DNA from: Inia geoffrensis
Taxonomy: Eukaryota > Chordata > Mammalia > Artiodactyla > Iniidae
DNA length: 64,000 nt
Direction of reading: 5' to 3'
NCBI GenBank assembly: GCA_036417435.1
Contig: CM070903.1
Coordinates: forward strand, 88,247,001-88,311,000
The notes under the pieces are model-generated. The model saw only the letters and a program-made list of their open reading frames with translations. It was not told the origin of the DNA and did not search any database. The position numbers and the translations under genes were made by a program. Shown here piece by piece: positions 24,261 to 34,925 of the stretch. The first letter of the stretch is position 1, and every line of letters begins with the position of its first letter.

Positions 24261-24619
24261 CAAAAAGTTAAAGAAAGAAACATAACACTAGGCAGAGTTC
24301 AAAGAATGACCACCATGAATATTGAAAACACACTGCTGCCTGCGAAACCTTTTTTAAGCAAGTCACTTCCTCTGGCCCCTGAGCATCCCGCCACCCCCCT
24401 CCCCCGAAAGGGGAGGATGAATGTCTAATGTGAACTCTTCCCTCTACTGCACTTTCCAATCTTACCTTCTCAGATTCTGCACAGAGTCTTCCAGTTTGAG
24501 TTAAGAAAGAGCCAGAATGTCTGGCTTCTAAGATGAAAGTGATAAGTCATCTTATTATATTTGCTTGATTGCTTTCTTCTTACTCTGCCAAGTTCAGTGC
24601 TTTACAGCCCTTTTTCTTT

Positions 24620-24885
24620 CATTCATTTATTCAATAAATATTGATTGAGCACCTCCTATGTGCAGTGTACTGCACTATATCCTAAAATACAAAGATTAAT
24701 CTAATTTTTTTTATTGACCTTCTTAATATATTTAAAGTATAAGGAAGCAAGGAAATAAGATCCTCTTTGCAGGTGGGGATATTTCCATGGTCCTAAGAGA
24801 TTGAATCACTGTCCTGAAATCACAAGTACTTAATAAGAACAGGATATGCATTTGCCACCTGGGTCTAGGAGGCAAAATCCACTTG
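24620..24885 (-). repeat. MIR or L2-derived fragment
   Basis: Begins 'tcaataaatattgattgagc' + 'acctcctatgtgcagtgtac' and ends with a MIR-like 'tgaaatcacaagtacttaat' block before 'gccacctgggtctaggaggc'. Confidence 0.6.
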
Positions 24886-25034
24886 CTTCCATTTTTTTCC
24901 TAAGTGATAATAAGGATGAAATTTCACTTTGGGGGAAGGTAAGACAGCTTGTCTCTTTTCTTACAGTGAGTGCCTGTCTACCATGGTAAGAGGACAAAGT
25001 ACATTGTTTCAGCTTTTGCACGTAGGTTTGGAAA

Positions 25035-25146
25035 CATTAATTCACTCATTCATTTACTCATTTTTTCATTCCAAAGGCATTGATCCCATCCAAGGGGCTA
25101 GGCATAACAGTAAATGCTGAGGACGATAAGAAGATGACTCAGATTT
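25035..25146 (-). repeat. L2/MIR-type fragment, left of the 879-bp insertion
   Basis: Reverse tail 'ttcactcattcatttactca' and 'aggggctaggcataacagta'. It resumes at 26043 ('ggccctgtctcaggaaggta', 'acatctagttggggagtaac') after the insertion at 25147-26025. Confidence 0.6.
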
Positions 25147-26025
25147 TTGTTTGTTTTGTTTTGTTTTGTTGTCTTTGGTTTTTTTATTTTATTTTTTTCA
25201 CACCCACACGCTGTATTTTATTTTTACAAGAGATAAGCTGACACCAAGCATTGTAAATGGATGGCCACAACAAAAGCAACAATGATTGCAATTACCAAAC
25301 ACGAAAAACACTCATACTATGTCATAATATTGACATTCAGTCCAGGAATCCTCCACGGTAACAGCTCCTTTACCAGCTTGCAGTGAAAACTGATTTATAT
25401 ATTTTTTGCCTCTAAGTCCTTGTGGGATTTTTTTTTTATTATTCAAACAGAAAGTCACAAAAATTATAATCATCCTCATCAGTTCACTCAGTCCCGTGTA
25501 ATTAATTTTTTTTTTCATCTTGATCTTTTGTTAGCACTTTTCTGAATTCATCAGTTTTCCATTAGAGTTCTGAAAATGCTTATTCATTCAGTTCGGCAGT
25601 ATAGTCAGTTACCAGAAACCTGTACTTGTCAGAGTCTTTTCCATGAATTCCTTGAAGATGAAACCCTTTTATAGGAACATTTTTGCAAAAGCATCAGAGT
25701 ACACCCAGAACTGTCTGTAAATGACAAGACTTAAAAATGACCACGGTTAAAGATTTGATGAAAGTTCATAATAATGCAATTGACAAGGAAATTTAGTTAT
25801 TTCTGAGATATACATTTTAAAGTAATAACTAGAATTATGACTTATAACATTATACCAGAACATATAAGGTTTTTAGAAATTTCATGTAATGTCTGAAACA
25901 TCTATATTAACATATTTCCATACAAATAACCCAAAGAAAGTTTAGTATTAGTTGTTTTGTTTGTTTGTTTGTTTATACTGCAAGTTCTTATTAGTCATCA
26001 ATTTTATACACATCAGTGTATACAC
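25147..26025 (-). mobile_element. L1 insertion with candidate 3' transduction
   Basis: An 879-bp insert flanked by a perfect 17-bp duplication, gaagatgactcagattt (25130-25146 and 26026-26042). Read on the - strand, it opens with about 51 bp of L1 3' end (26025-25975, the reverse of 'atactgcaagttcttattag', like the end of the L1 at 11741). An A-rich junction of (AAAC)n type follows (25974-25952). Then come about 750 bp unlike L1, an AATAAA signal at 25222-25217, and a second interrupted A-rich tail at about 25199-25147. Two A-tracts with non-L1 sequence between them and one outer duplication is the structure of an L1 3' transduction. The cargo has an acceptor-like 'tcttgtcatttacag' ending at 25715 and 34 open codons before a TAA at 25582-25580. 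The source gene is not identified. Confidence 0.72.
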
Positions 26026-26042
26026 GAAGATGACTCAGATTT

Positions 26043-26160
26043 AGGCCCTGTCTCAGGAAGGTAACATCTAGTTGGGGAGTAACAGCATGCTCATAATTAC
26101 CTATAATACACATAATACATGGCAGAAATGATCAGTGCCTTAGGAGAGGTTCAGAGAAAG
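26043..26160 (-). repeat. L2/MIR-type fragment, right part
   Basis: Continuation of the fragment at 25035-25146, split by the L1-derived insertion. Confidence 0.5.
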
Positions 26161-26181
26161 TGTTCTAAAGAGACAGGTATC

Positions 26182-26397
26182 GGGGCTTCCCTGGTGGCGC
26201 AGTGGTTGAGAGTCCGCCTGCCGATGCAGGGGACGCGGGTTTGTGCCCCGGTCCGGGAGGATCCCACATGCCGCGGAGCGGCTGGGCCCGTGAGCCATGG
26301 CCTCTGAGCCTGCGCGTCCGGAGCCTGTTGCTCCGCAACGGGAGAGGCCACAGCAGTGACAGGCCTGCATACCGCAAAAAAAAAAAAGAAAAAAAAA
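26182..26397 (+). mobile_element. CHR-2 SINE, deleted form
   Basis: Flanked by a perfect 15-bp duplication, aaagagacaggtatc (26167-26181 and 26398-26412). It has one extra T in 'gagcctgttgctccg' relative to its sisters, and an A-tail broken by a single G. Confidence 0.96.
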
Positions 26398-26784
26398 AAA
26401 GAGACAGGTATCAGCTGAGCTGCCAAGGCAACAAGGAAGACTTCATTGCAGTCCCAGACCGAGGTCGCTCTGATAGGGTCTGGGTCAGACCTACCCCAGA
26501 TAAAATTGAAGCCTGTGAAAACGTCCTAGTATGAGAGAAGCTTCTGTACCCAATGTTCCCAGTGTGGTGGCCAAAGGATATCTCTCAATTATATACCTTA
26601 GTTTCTATGTCTTTGAAATACTTTGATAGCTCTGATGATAGTTTTGATATTCACTGTGTATTTGAACAGGATGTCACCTGATTAGAAATAAATATAGCCC
26701 CACCTTGCCCTGCATGTAAACAAGGTCAATAACCCCATTAGTTCAGTCACATAGATGAAAAACAGCTAAAACTTTATTAAAAAT

Positions 26785-27018
26785 AACAGCCAACACTTTT
26801 TAAATACTTACTGTGCTTGCCTACTTTATAAGCATTGCTTCTTTTAATCCTTACATCAAACTTACAAGTTAAACACTATTATTACTGTGCCCATTGTACA
26901 GATAGGGAAACGGTGGCTTAAAGATGTTGTTATCTATAGTCCCACAGCTACTAAGTGGTAGAACTAGGAGTGGAATCCAGATCTGTCTGATTCCAAACCC
27001 ATGATCTTAACCACTCTG
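26785..27018 (-). repeat. MIR SINE, nearly complete
   Basis: Reverse MIR from 'cactttttaaatacttactg' through 'cagatagggaaacggtggct', 'cccacagctactaagtggta' and 'aaacccatgatcttaaccac'. A MER5A adjoins its tRNA-like end. Confidence 0.88.
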
Positions 27019-27205
27019 CTACTGGTTTTCAAACTTTAGCACGTACCAGCATCACCTGGAGAGCTTGTTAAAACACAGCTCAATGGCTCTCCCCCTAGAG
27101 TTTCTGATTCAGTAGGTTGCCAGTAGGGTCCAAGAATTTGCATTTCTAACAGGTTCCCGGGAGATGCTGATGCTGCTGTTGCAGGTGCTGCACTTGAGAA
27201 CCACT
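27019..27205 (-). mobile_element. MER5A, near full length
   Basis: About 187 bp with both ends ('ctggttttcaaactttagc' and 'cacttgagaaccactg') and core 'tctgattcagtaggttgcca'. A 'tctgcta' motif lies just outside each end, suggesting it inserted at the MIR end, though spacing prevents a clean 8-bp duplication call. Confidence 0.85.
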
Positions 27206-27432
27206 GTAATCTGCTACTCTCCTACCAATGGTGGTTTTCCCAATGCTCTGTGGAGGAATATGAATCCAATCTCATTGGATAAATATTTATGCCAATTTTC
27301 CCTTTATTGGAATAATCAAGAATTCACCTGAAGTCTTTGAACAGACTAATTCACAGAGAATTTAAAGTAAATAACCAATATATTAAAGTTCCTAATTAAA
27401 TTTTCCTATGAAATGAATATGGAATTCTTTTT

Positions 27433-27631
27433 TTTTTTTTTTTTTTTTTTTTTTGCAGTACACGGTCCTCTCACTATTGTGGCCTTTCCCATTGTGGAGT
27501 GCAGGCTCAGCGGCCATGGCTTACGGGCCCAGCCACTCCGCGGTATGTGGAATCTTCCCAGACCGGGTCATGAACCCACGTCCCCTGCATCGGCAGGTGG
27601 ACTCTCAACCACTGTGCCACCAGGGAAGCCC
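27433..27631 (-). mobile_element. CHR-2 SINE with 15-bp internal deletion
   Basis: Reverse orientation, with a long T-run at its left. Flanking duplication 'tggaattctttt' at 27420 and 27632. Relative to the other copies it lost 15 bp between two CAGGCTC repeats ('ggagtgcaggctcagcgg'). Confidence 0.94.
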
Positions 27632-27879
27632 TGGAATTCTTTTTCATAAAGGGCAAGGTTGCTCTTCCTACACGAATGAAGATTTTTAAATTAGTTGAAT
27701 GGCATTCTGATCACCAGCTTAAAATAGTTTTAGTGAATATTTTGTCCTTCAAACAGAGATATGATATGAGAAGTCAAAGCAAGAAAGCTCTCAAATTCTA
27801 AAGGCAGCACTGGACAAGCAAGAGGAGATATTATCCTGGCACATCTAAATAAAAGAAAAGGTATTTGTCTTACAGCCCG

Positions 27880-28040
27880 TTGTCTCTTCTTACAGCACCT
27901 TGTGCTTCTCCTTGATGGAATTTATCACACTTGAAAATATTTGTATACTAGCTCTCATTGCTTCTAAATTGCAAGGATCGCATCTGTCTTGTTTACCACT
28001 GTCTCCTCAGCCTGGTACAGTGCCTGGCAATATTTCCTGA
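27880..28040 (+). repeat. LINE-2 3' end
   Basis: 'cttctaaattgcaaggatcg', 'catctgtcttgtttaccact', 'ctggtacagtgcctggcaat' follow the L2 3' UTR. Confidence 0.75.
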
Positions 28041-29320
28041 CTGGCTGACTTACTGCTCTCTAATCCATAATCTTACAGGCAACAAATCATAGTCACAGCA
28101 TTTACAAACTTGCCTAGCCAGCTCCAGAGAGAACTTTTTACAAAATATACAGAAAATACGTGTATATTGCAAGGAGTAGAGGAGAAAGAATTGTGTGAAC
28201 GCTCCATAAATCAGAAGCAACATGCTTTTGTTGCCCATTGCAAAACCTTTTCCTGAAGCACTTCTCTGAGATGGCTTTTTCCTGTTAAATGATTTCTGGG
28301 CTAGAATATAAAGAAAACACACGTTGATTGAGGAAAGTTACAGTTTAATGAGGCAAAAAATAAAAACATCCTATGAATCCAGTCCAGCTGTGTGGGTATT
28401 TCCTGCCAAAAGATGTAGGAGTTGGAGTAGTAGGGGATGTGCCTGAATGTGAATGGATGTTAGAGGCCCAGATGGTTGCAAGCTATATCAGGAAGAACCA
28501 GTGACTGTGCTCATTGCCATGCTCCAGATGACACAGTAGCTCTTCCTACCCTTGTGTACCAAGGGTGAGAATGCTGACTGAGTCATCCCTCTCAGAGTCT
28601 TGGATCACATATGTCTCTCTTCACTCCCATGGTGCTTGTGATGATACTTCATGGGATTCGAAGTCCTGGAAGAATAGTCATAAAGATTGAGGGCATAGAC
28701 AGGAAAAACTTTAGATGGACTCTAAGCAAATGATTGAGCAGAACACATTTGTAATTTAGTTCAAATGTGAGTTGCCAGCATCAGAGAGTTGAGGACCACC
28801 CGTGCAGACTGAGATCATAAGTAAAAGTCTTCATTCTGCTAGTTCCTTCAGCTCATATCCGATTGACATGATGGCATTTGTTGGATTATGCTCTAGTGTG
28901 ATGCTACTGGCCAATGTGGACAGACACAGTGAGAAACAACCTAATAGAATGCGTTCATTATCATGCCTCCCTTAAAGATAGTTTAAAGACATTACTTCTT
29001 ATATTATCTAGTACCCTCTCCTAGGGTAGAATTCCCTGGGAGGGAAGAGATTTCTTTTTAGAAGAGCTGTACGTACGTGTCCAGAGCAACTGGTTTGTTT
29101 CCTGTCTTAAAGAAACTAGAAATTATGCACCTGGTTAGGATAAAGTGTTCCTAGTTAGTAATAAGTGTCTTAGGAAGATGAAGCTCATGGTATTCATTTT
29201 TGTACCAGACTTACTTTTGACTCTATTATACAACACTGAGTCTATATACATATATTGTGTGTTTTCTTTCTCAATTCTATTAATTTTGAGAGCTAACTTA
29301 TATCTGTTTATATAGCAAGG
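28041..29320. other. unique sequence
   Basis: About 1.3 kb without a recognisable gene or repeat. Confidence 0.4.
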
Positions 29321-29392
29321 TGCAAATAAGTTTATTCCAAAATACTTTCTGAGCGTCTACTAAGTGTGAAGAACTCTCTGAGGTGATGGAGA

Positions 29393-29435
29393 TTTCATGG
29401 TGAACAAAACTAATGTGGTTTTGCTCACCATGAAA
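29393..29435. repeat. short inverted repeat (hairpin)
   Basis: Arms of 18 bp, 'tttcatggtgaacaaaac' (29393-29410) and 'gttttgctcaccatgaaa' (29418-29435), pair with one mismatch around a 7-nt loop. It lies within a probable antisense L2 stretch (about 29330-29470). Confidence 0.85.
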
Positions 29436-29509
29436 CTGAACAAAAATGTACTCATGGTACTTAAGTTTGTGAAGACATGAAAAGTTTATTAAGGCATTCT
29501 AGAAAATAG

Positions 29510-29690
29510 ATACATAGCCTCCCAATGATCTTGGGCAAATTACTTAACCCTTTCAAGTCTGTCTCCTTTTTATCAAACTTGGGCAGAATAATACCTTCAT
29601 TTTGAAAGATTTTTGTGAGGATTAAATTAGATCAAACATGTAATGTATACCTGTCCCGTAACAGGTTCTCCATTAATGCCTTTCTCTTTT
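29510..29690 (+). repeat. MIR SINE, 3' part
   Basis: 'gatcttgggcaaattactta', 'gatttttgtgaggattaaat' and 'gtaacaggttctccattaat' in MIR order. Confidence 0.78.
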
Positions 29691-30574
29691 CCCACATAAA
29701 ACCGTGATATGTTTTGTCTAAACGCTTGTGACCTAAGCTTTGCTTTAGAAAAATGGATGTTTCAGGTTCTCTGTTAAAGATAACGGAATGGATGTTTAAA
29801 CACAAATTTCATTTTATGAAGAACCAAACCTAAGTCAAAAGGAAGTTGAAAAGGGAATGGGGAAGCGTAAGTGAGTTTCCGTCTAAAAAGGAAAGGATTA
29901 AGAAAGAAGAGCCGTCTGAAGGAGAGAGAACTGGTTCTGACTAGGAGTAGAGAGATGATGGCCATTATAGAGGTTCTTCCTAGATCAGAAGCTTGGCGCT
30001 CCCTCTTTCCTATTTAGTATATTTTGGCTCCAGAGAATATATTTGGGAGGAGGGAACCTACAAGGGTAGTTCCTTATTCTTTTTTCTGATGGACATCTTG
30101 TCAGGTCTCTCTCTAGAGCTAAGAAAGACAAAAAATTCTAACATGTAAATATCTTAAGGAAGTTACACTTAACTATTTTAAGGAAGTTATTTTCTGTTTC
30201 TTTTTTTTTTCTTTTTTCATTTCAAAGGTAGTTGAGTGAAAGCCCTTGCTAAGCTTATCTTCCCATTCATCACAGAAATACGATGCACGTATGTCCCGAC
30301 CATAAACTATTCACCCAGTAGCAGCCTATCTTATTTGCAGACAAACTACTCAAAAGGAAATAAACATTCTCCTAAATGCTGACCGTGTAATTTATACATG
30401 TAAGCAGCATAGAGCCTGAGTTCCATCAAGTGTTGACTCAAGGGTGCCTGTGAAGGATCCCCGTAATCACCAAAATAGACCTCTCCCTTAACAAGGAGTA
30501 GTTCTGGCTGGGAAAGGTTTTCACAAGCTAAAATCTATATCCATTTAGCTCATGCTTATCACATACCTAGAGGG
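29691..30574. other. unique sequence
   Basis: No gene or repeat supported. A T-rich run lies near 30200-30217. Confidence 0.4.
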
Positions 30575-30660
30575 AGGCGGCTTGCTGTAGTAGTGGAAGG
30601 TCTTCAGCTTCAGAGTTAAACAAACCCAGATTAAATCCCACCTTGCCACTTTAACCTTCA
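30575..30660 (+). repeat. MIR SINE, 5' part
   Basis: 'gcttgctgtagtagtggaag' and 'aacccagattaaatcccacc' + 'ttgccacttt' match the tRNA-related half of MIR. Confidence 0.65.
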
Positions 30661-31164
30661 GCATTATTAAAGGAAGCATTAGGACCTACTTTTCTGGGCT
30701 GTTTGAAGAATTCTATTTGACCTTCAACATAAAGAGTTTGACAGAGTGTCTTGTTACTTCCCTGACCTTGCTTTTCCCTCTGTGCTGGTAACTGTGGTGT
30801 ACACAAAAGACAATCCAGGATAGATGGATGTGAAGTCACAAGAACATAGAATGAGATGGTACTTGATCAAGCCCTGGTATCTGTGGAATGTGCTTCCAAA
30901 CCCACGGCTGGGCTTGAGCTGGCCTGAAATACATGGTATGTTAAGAGAAGTCAGTAGAACTTGAAGACTGAAAGAATTCTCAAATGTTTTCACTTCATAG
31001 GACCGCTTTTCTTCCCTACCACCTGTGGATGTCTCACGAAGTACACACAAATATACGCGAATTGTAGCATAGCGCTTGTATCACTTAAAAATGGTGATAT
31101 CTTTTGCCCAAGAGAAGAGAGAGATGAGACAAACGAGCAAGGAAGAAAAAAAAAAAAAAAAAAA

Positions 31165-31380
31165 GGAAACTAATGTCTATCAAATGCCCACACTGTTCAC
31201 TCCCTTTGCTGAGTTCTTTCACACAGCACTGTGAAGTGGGTATCATTATTCCCATTTTAACAGATGAGAACGGAGAAGCTCAGAAAGGCAACTTTACCCG
31301 AAGTGACACCCTCATAAGTGGGAGTGCTGGGATTTAAACCTAGGCTTTCTGCCTCTTGGTCCAGAGGGAGGCAGAAAGGA
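31165..31380 (-). repeat. MIR SINE
   Basis: Reverse MIR: 'tcccattttaacagatgaga', 'gtgacaccctcataagtggg' and 'gggatttaaacctaggcttt'. An A20 tract lies directly to its left (31146-31165). Confidence 0.82.
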
Positions 31381-31464
31381 ACTTTTACTAATGAATCCGT
31401 TCAATGACACTTGATAAGCTGCTGTGCCATGGTGTCTTCAGGGCTTTTCCTGTCAAGGTATCCA

Positions 31465-31600
31465 GCGCAGTATGGAAGAAAGGGCACTGGCTTGTGGGTC
31501 GGATGTGCCTGTGCCCAAATCCTGGCACTCACCCTTCCACCAGCTGTGTGGCCTGTTTAACAACAGGAAATTGTCCACATATGGCTACTTCTGCCCAAGG
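31465..31600 (+). repeat. MIR SINE fragment
   Basis: 'gaaagggcactggcttgtgg', 'cccaaatcctggcactcacc', 'ccagctgtgtggcctgttta' in MIR order. Confidence 0.65.
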
Positions 31601-31649
31601 AGGAAATAAACTGCAAAGGAAATTCTGAAGTACCACTAAGTGGAACCTG

Positions 31650-31721
31650 GTGGTAGTAGAGAGGCACGGCTAAGACTGTGGCCCCAGTATTAGACAGTCT
31701 TGACTTCTAATCACAGCTCTA
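31650..31721 (+). repeat. MIR, left half, split by a second MIR
   Basis: Covers the MIR 5' half up to 'cttctaatcacagctctaat'. Its 3' half appears to resume at about 32009 with 'ttactaggcacctgtctttc' + 'ggcaagttattctttctgag', running to about 32140. Confidence 0.6.
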
Positions 31722-31965
31722 ATGAGAGACAATAAAACATAGTAGTTAAATATACAGACCCTGAGGTCAGACTCTGGGCTGCTGTCCCAGCTCTGACACT
31801 GACTAGCTCTTTCTGCTTACTTCTATTTGTCTCAGTTTCTTCATCTGTACAATGGGTATAATAAAAGTATACACCTCAAAGAGTTGTGGTGACCTAGGTA
31901 CTGTTGAAATATGTGTAAAGTGTTCAGCACCGTGCCTGGTACATTTTAGATGCTCAAGAAGTGAT
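31722..31965 (+). repeat. MIR SINE inserted within another MIR
   Basis: Complete sense MIR: 'acatagtagttaaatataca', 'ctgtcccagctctgacactg', 'catctgtacaatgggtataa', 'cagcaccgtgcctggtacat'. Confidence 0.85.
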
Positions 31966-32008
31966 TACTATTACTACTACTACTACTACGACTACGACTA
32001 TTACTAGG
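31966..32008. repeat. (ACT)n microsatellite
   Basis: Interrupted trinucleotide tract 'actactactactactacgac' at the 3' end of the inner MIR. Confidence 0.85.
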
Positions 32009-32140
32009 CACCTGTCTTTCGGCAAGTTATTCTTTCTGAGCTTCAAGTACCTCTTCTCTAAAATGAGTGTATAATCATATCCACTTCAAAGGAGTGTTTG
32101 TGAGAATTCACCTGGAAACTATAACACGCTTAATACCATT
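32009..32140 (+). repeat. MIR, right half of the split copy
   Basis: 'ggcaagttattctttctgag', 'ctctaaaatgagtgtataat' and 'gtttgtgagaattcacctgg' continue the copy at 31650-31721. Confidence 0.6.
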
Positions 32141-32834
32141 TTGATAGTTATTTTAATTAGCTAGATGCTCTGATGTTCATCTCTTCTTTGGACCATGACA
32201 CTCTTCAAATAAGTTTATAGTTCTGAAGAGTTTCCCAAGAAGTAGAAATTGCTGTGTTCATTGTTAAACATCAAGTAAAGAACTGTTTTATTTTTGGAGG
32301 CACCAAAGTGAAGAGCACATCTAATGCATGCAGCCATCTTCTCCAGAGGTACTCTATAACACTCTCCCTGTGTCTCCTTCATTCTTGTATTGTTTGGGAA
32401 ATTGTTTCACTCAGAAAGTCAGAAAATGCTTTCTACCCTCCTCAAGGCAGAACACATAATCACTATATTTCCACATAAAAGCATCATTGCAATTTTCAAC
32501 TTTTTCCAATAATCTTCAAAAATTGGGGGACTTTTCTGCATATGTCTCAGCACTAAGTTAATTTGTGTTGGTTTCAATATCACTGAACAGGAACGTACTA
32601 GTCCTTCCTTAAGGCAGCTTTGATTCAAGTTATAGTTTCTTCTCTTTAATTTTATATAACCTCTATGCCAGTTGGATCTCCTGAATCTTAGGATCAAAAT
32701 AAGATTGACTTAAAGCACTCCTGCACTATGAAATTCAGTGCCTCTGCATCCCAGCAACACTTCACAAGATTTCTGCAAATTGGGGGGATATTAAGTGTTC
32801 TGGCTCTGAGCTCCTGCTCCTGCTTTATCAGAGG

Positions 32835-32945
32835 GATTTTTAAAAATTCATTCAACCTACTCTGTGTCAGGCACTGTTCTGGGCTCTTCATATGTGGTAC
32901 AAAGCGAAACATACAAGTCACTTCTCTGTTTTCTCTCCTTCTTCC
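32835..32945 (-). repeat. L2 fragment
   Basis: 'attcattcaacctactctgt' and 'gtcaggcactgttctgggct' are the reversed L2 tail. Confidence 0.65.
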
Positions 32946-33509
32946 ACACCTTGTCAGTATGAGTGTGGAACATGTGGAACATCTATTCCTCAATTACAAG
33001 CAAAAAAGTTGCATCTTACAGAAGGTATCTGGGTCTCCAGCAGACATCACTGGAAGTTTGGTGATGTAACTTGAAGGGGAAGAAGGTAGAAGAGAGGACT
33101 AAATTGCCACCAAATTTTTTTTTTAGTTATGCAGAGTTTTTTTAGACAATCTTCTTTCTCTCCTTTCTCCCTATTTCAAATTCCTACTATGTTTTAATCC
33201 AAAGTAAATGTGATTTCCACCACCTCCACAAAGGGATTTACAGAAAATATGAAAAGAGCCCATGGATGAGCCATAAACTCATAATAGCCTTTGCCTTGGC
33301 TACTACAGTGAGATCAAAGGGTTTTTAATTATCACGGGTAAGGATGCCATTAAATTCTTAGCCAGAAGCCAAAATTTCCAGTTTCTGCTTAGTGGTAGAG
33401 GGGTATGTGAAGGAGGTAGTGTCATACTTCTGTAACCCCGGTTTAGGAGAAACCTCAAGAAGTTTTAGGCGGATAGGACTATATATCATCTATCCATCTA
33501 CCCATGCCT

Positions 33510-33885
33510 TCATTCATTCATTCACTCAACGAGCCTTCATTTAGCACCCCTCTACCCACAAGACACTGCACTTGTGGCAACACAAAGCAGAATATGAGAC
33601 TCAGTGTCCAGTCTCAGGGAGATCAAAGTCTAGACTTCAAGGAAAGAAAAAATCGTCATTGAACGGGATCTGGAAGAATACATGGAATTCAACAGGTAGA
33701 GATGAAGAGATGGGAATTCCAAGTGAAGAAAACAGTCTCTGTAGAGATGCAGAAATTTGCATCCATGCAGCCTTCACTGGCGTGGGGAGTGGCCTGGAAG
33801 AGCTGGTAAGAAGGGAGCTGCAGGAGAGGAAGTGATGGAAGAGGATCCTGCAGACCTAAGGAGGGACACAGTCACAAAGAACCCC
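33510..33885 (-). repeat. LINE-2 fragment
   Basis: 'ttcattcattcactcaacga', 'tgtccagtctcagggagatc', 'gaagagctggtaagaaggga' in reverse L2 order. An 87-codon frame at 33572-33835 lies within it and is not a gene. Confidence 0.6.
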
Positions 33886-34675
33886 TTCTCTCAAAAACAT
33901 TCATGATGCCAGGCAACTCTTACAATTTAGACTGTCCTCTGTTGAAATTTGATGGCCTGTAGGAAGATTGACATTCTGAACCATGTTTGTACTTGAGACA
34001 TCAACTTTCTGAAACCCAGGCTAATCAAATGAAAGATCCAGTCTGTGTATTTTTGTCAGCCCTTGCTCTTGCCTCTGCAGTCACAAATATCATATAGAGA
34101 GAAACCACATTCATAAAAGATCCCAGCGTATGAAGTACCTAATTTCATTGTTCATTTTGGAGAAGGGGAAAAAGATAAAAATATTGACATGGTATGATAT
34201 GATTTTTAAATAAAACTATAAACCTTCACAGAATTTCAACTAAAACAAGTAAATGAGTAAAATTTTACAATACTAGTTAAAAGAGACCTAAATAGACAAT
34301 AAGTTCCATAACAGAGTAATCCAAGTTAAATTCTTTCAGAAAGTATCAGTCACTTTCTTTGTTTACTGTGACATAGTTTGTATTATTGTTGTTGTAACTG
34401 AAACCACTATGGTATTAAAATATCCACAAAAAAAAGAAACATATTTCTATTTCCAATTAAATCTTCTCTAAGAAAATAAGCGTTTTTTTTTTTTAATGTG
34501 GGTAAAAATGCAAACAACTTCATTCTCACTTTTCAGAGAAAATGTCAGCTTAACTCTAAGCCTACTGAAAAAAATTTTTTTAAGTTGTTGGAAAGGTCAA
34601 GCAGAAAAAAATATTTCTGGAATTTCTAAACTTTGATGACTTTAAAACACAAGTTCTACAACAAAGTATGTTATA

Positions 34676-34760
34676 TTTTTACTGAAATTTAAAATCTTTT
34701 AAAAGACATTTGCAGTAAGGTTTTTACTGAAGTTTAAAATCTGTTAAAAGACATTTGCAA
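34676..34760. repeat. 45-bp tandem duplication
   Basis: 'tttttactgaaatttaaaat' at 34676 and 'tttttactgaagtttaaaat' at 34721 start two copies that stay in register through 'aaaagacatttgca', with two substitutions visible. Confidence 0.88.
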
Positions 34761-34837
34761 CAAATGTTTATTATAGATGGAAATAAGACTAGAAAATGAA
34801 TCTAACATTTTTATTCAGTTGCATAAATTAGTCATGA

Positions 34838-34925
34838 TATATAGATATGGATATAGATATAGTAATAGATAACATATATAATATATATATTTAGGTATGA
34901 CAGAACATATATGACATACATGTAT
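34838..34925. repeat. AT-rich (GATATA)/(TA) microsatellite
   Basis: Degenerate 'atatagatatggatatagat' passing into 'aacatatataatatatatat'. Confidence 0.8.

Noticed and set aside
25580..25714. A functional captured exon within the L1-transduced cargo
   Set aside because: The open stretch is only 34 codons, the source gene is unknown, and the insert is antisense to PEX5L. It is kept only as a hypothesis in the findings.
26182..26370. Several 60-145 codon frames within the CHR-2 SINE copies across the window
   Set aside because: The same peptide-like text recurs in every CHR-2 copy; these are chance frames in a GC-rich SINE.
33572..33835. 87-codon plus-strand frame
   Set aside because: It lies inside an antisense L2 fragment with no splice or coding signature.
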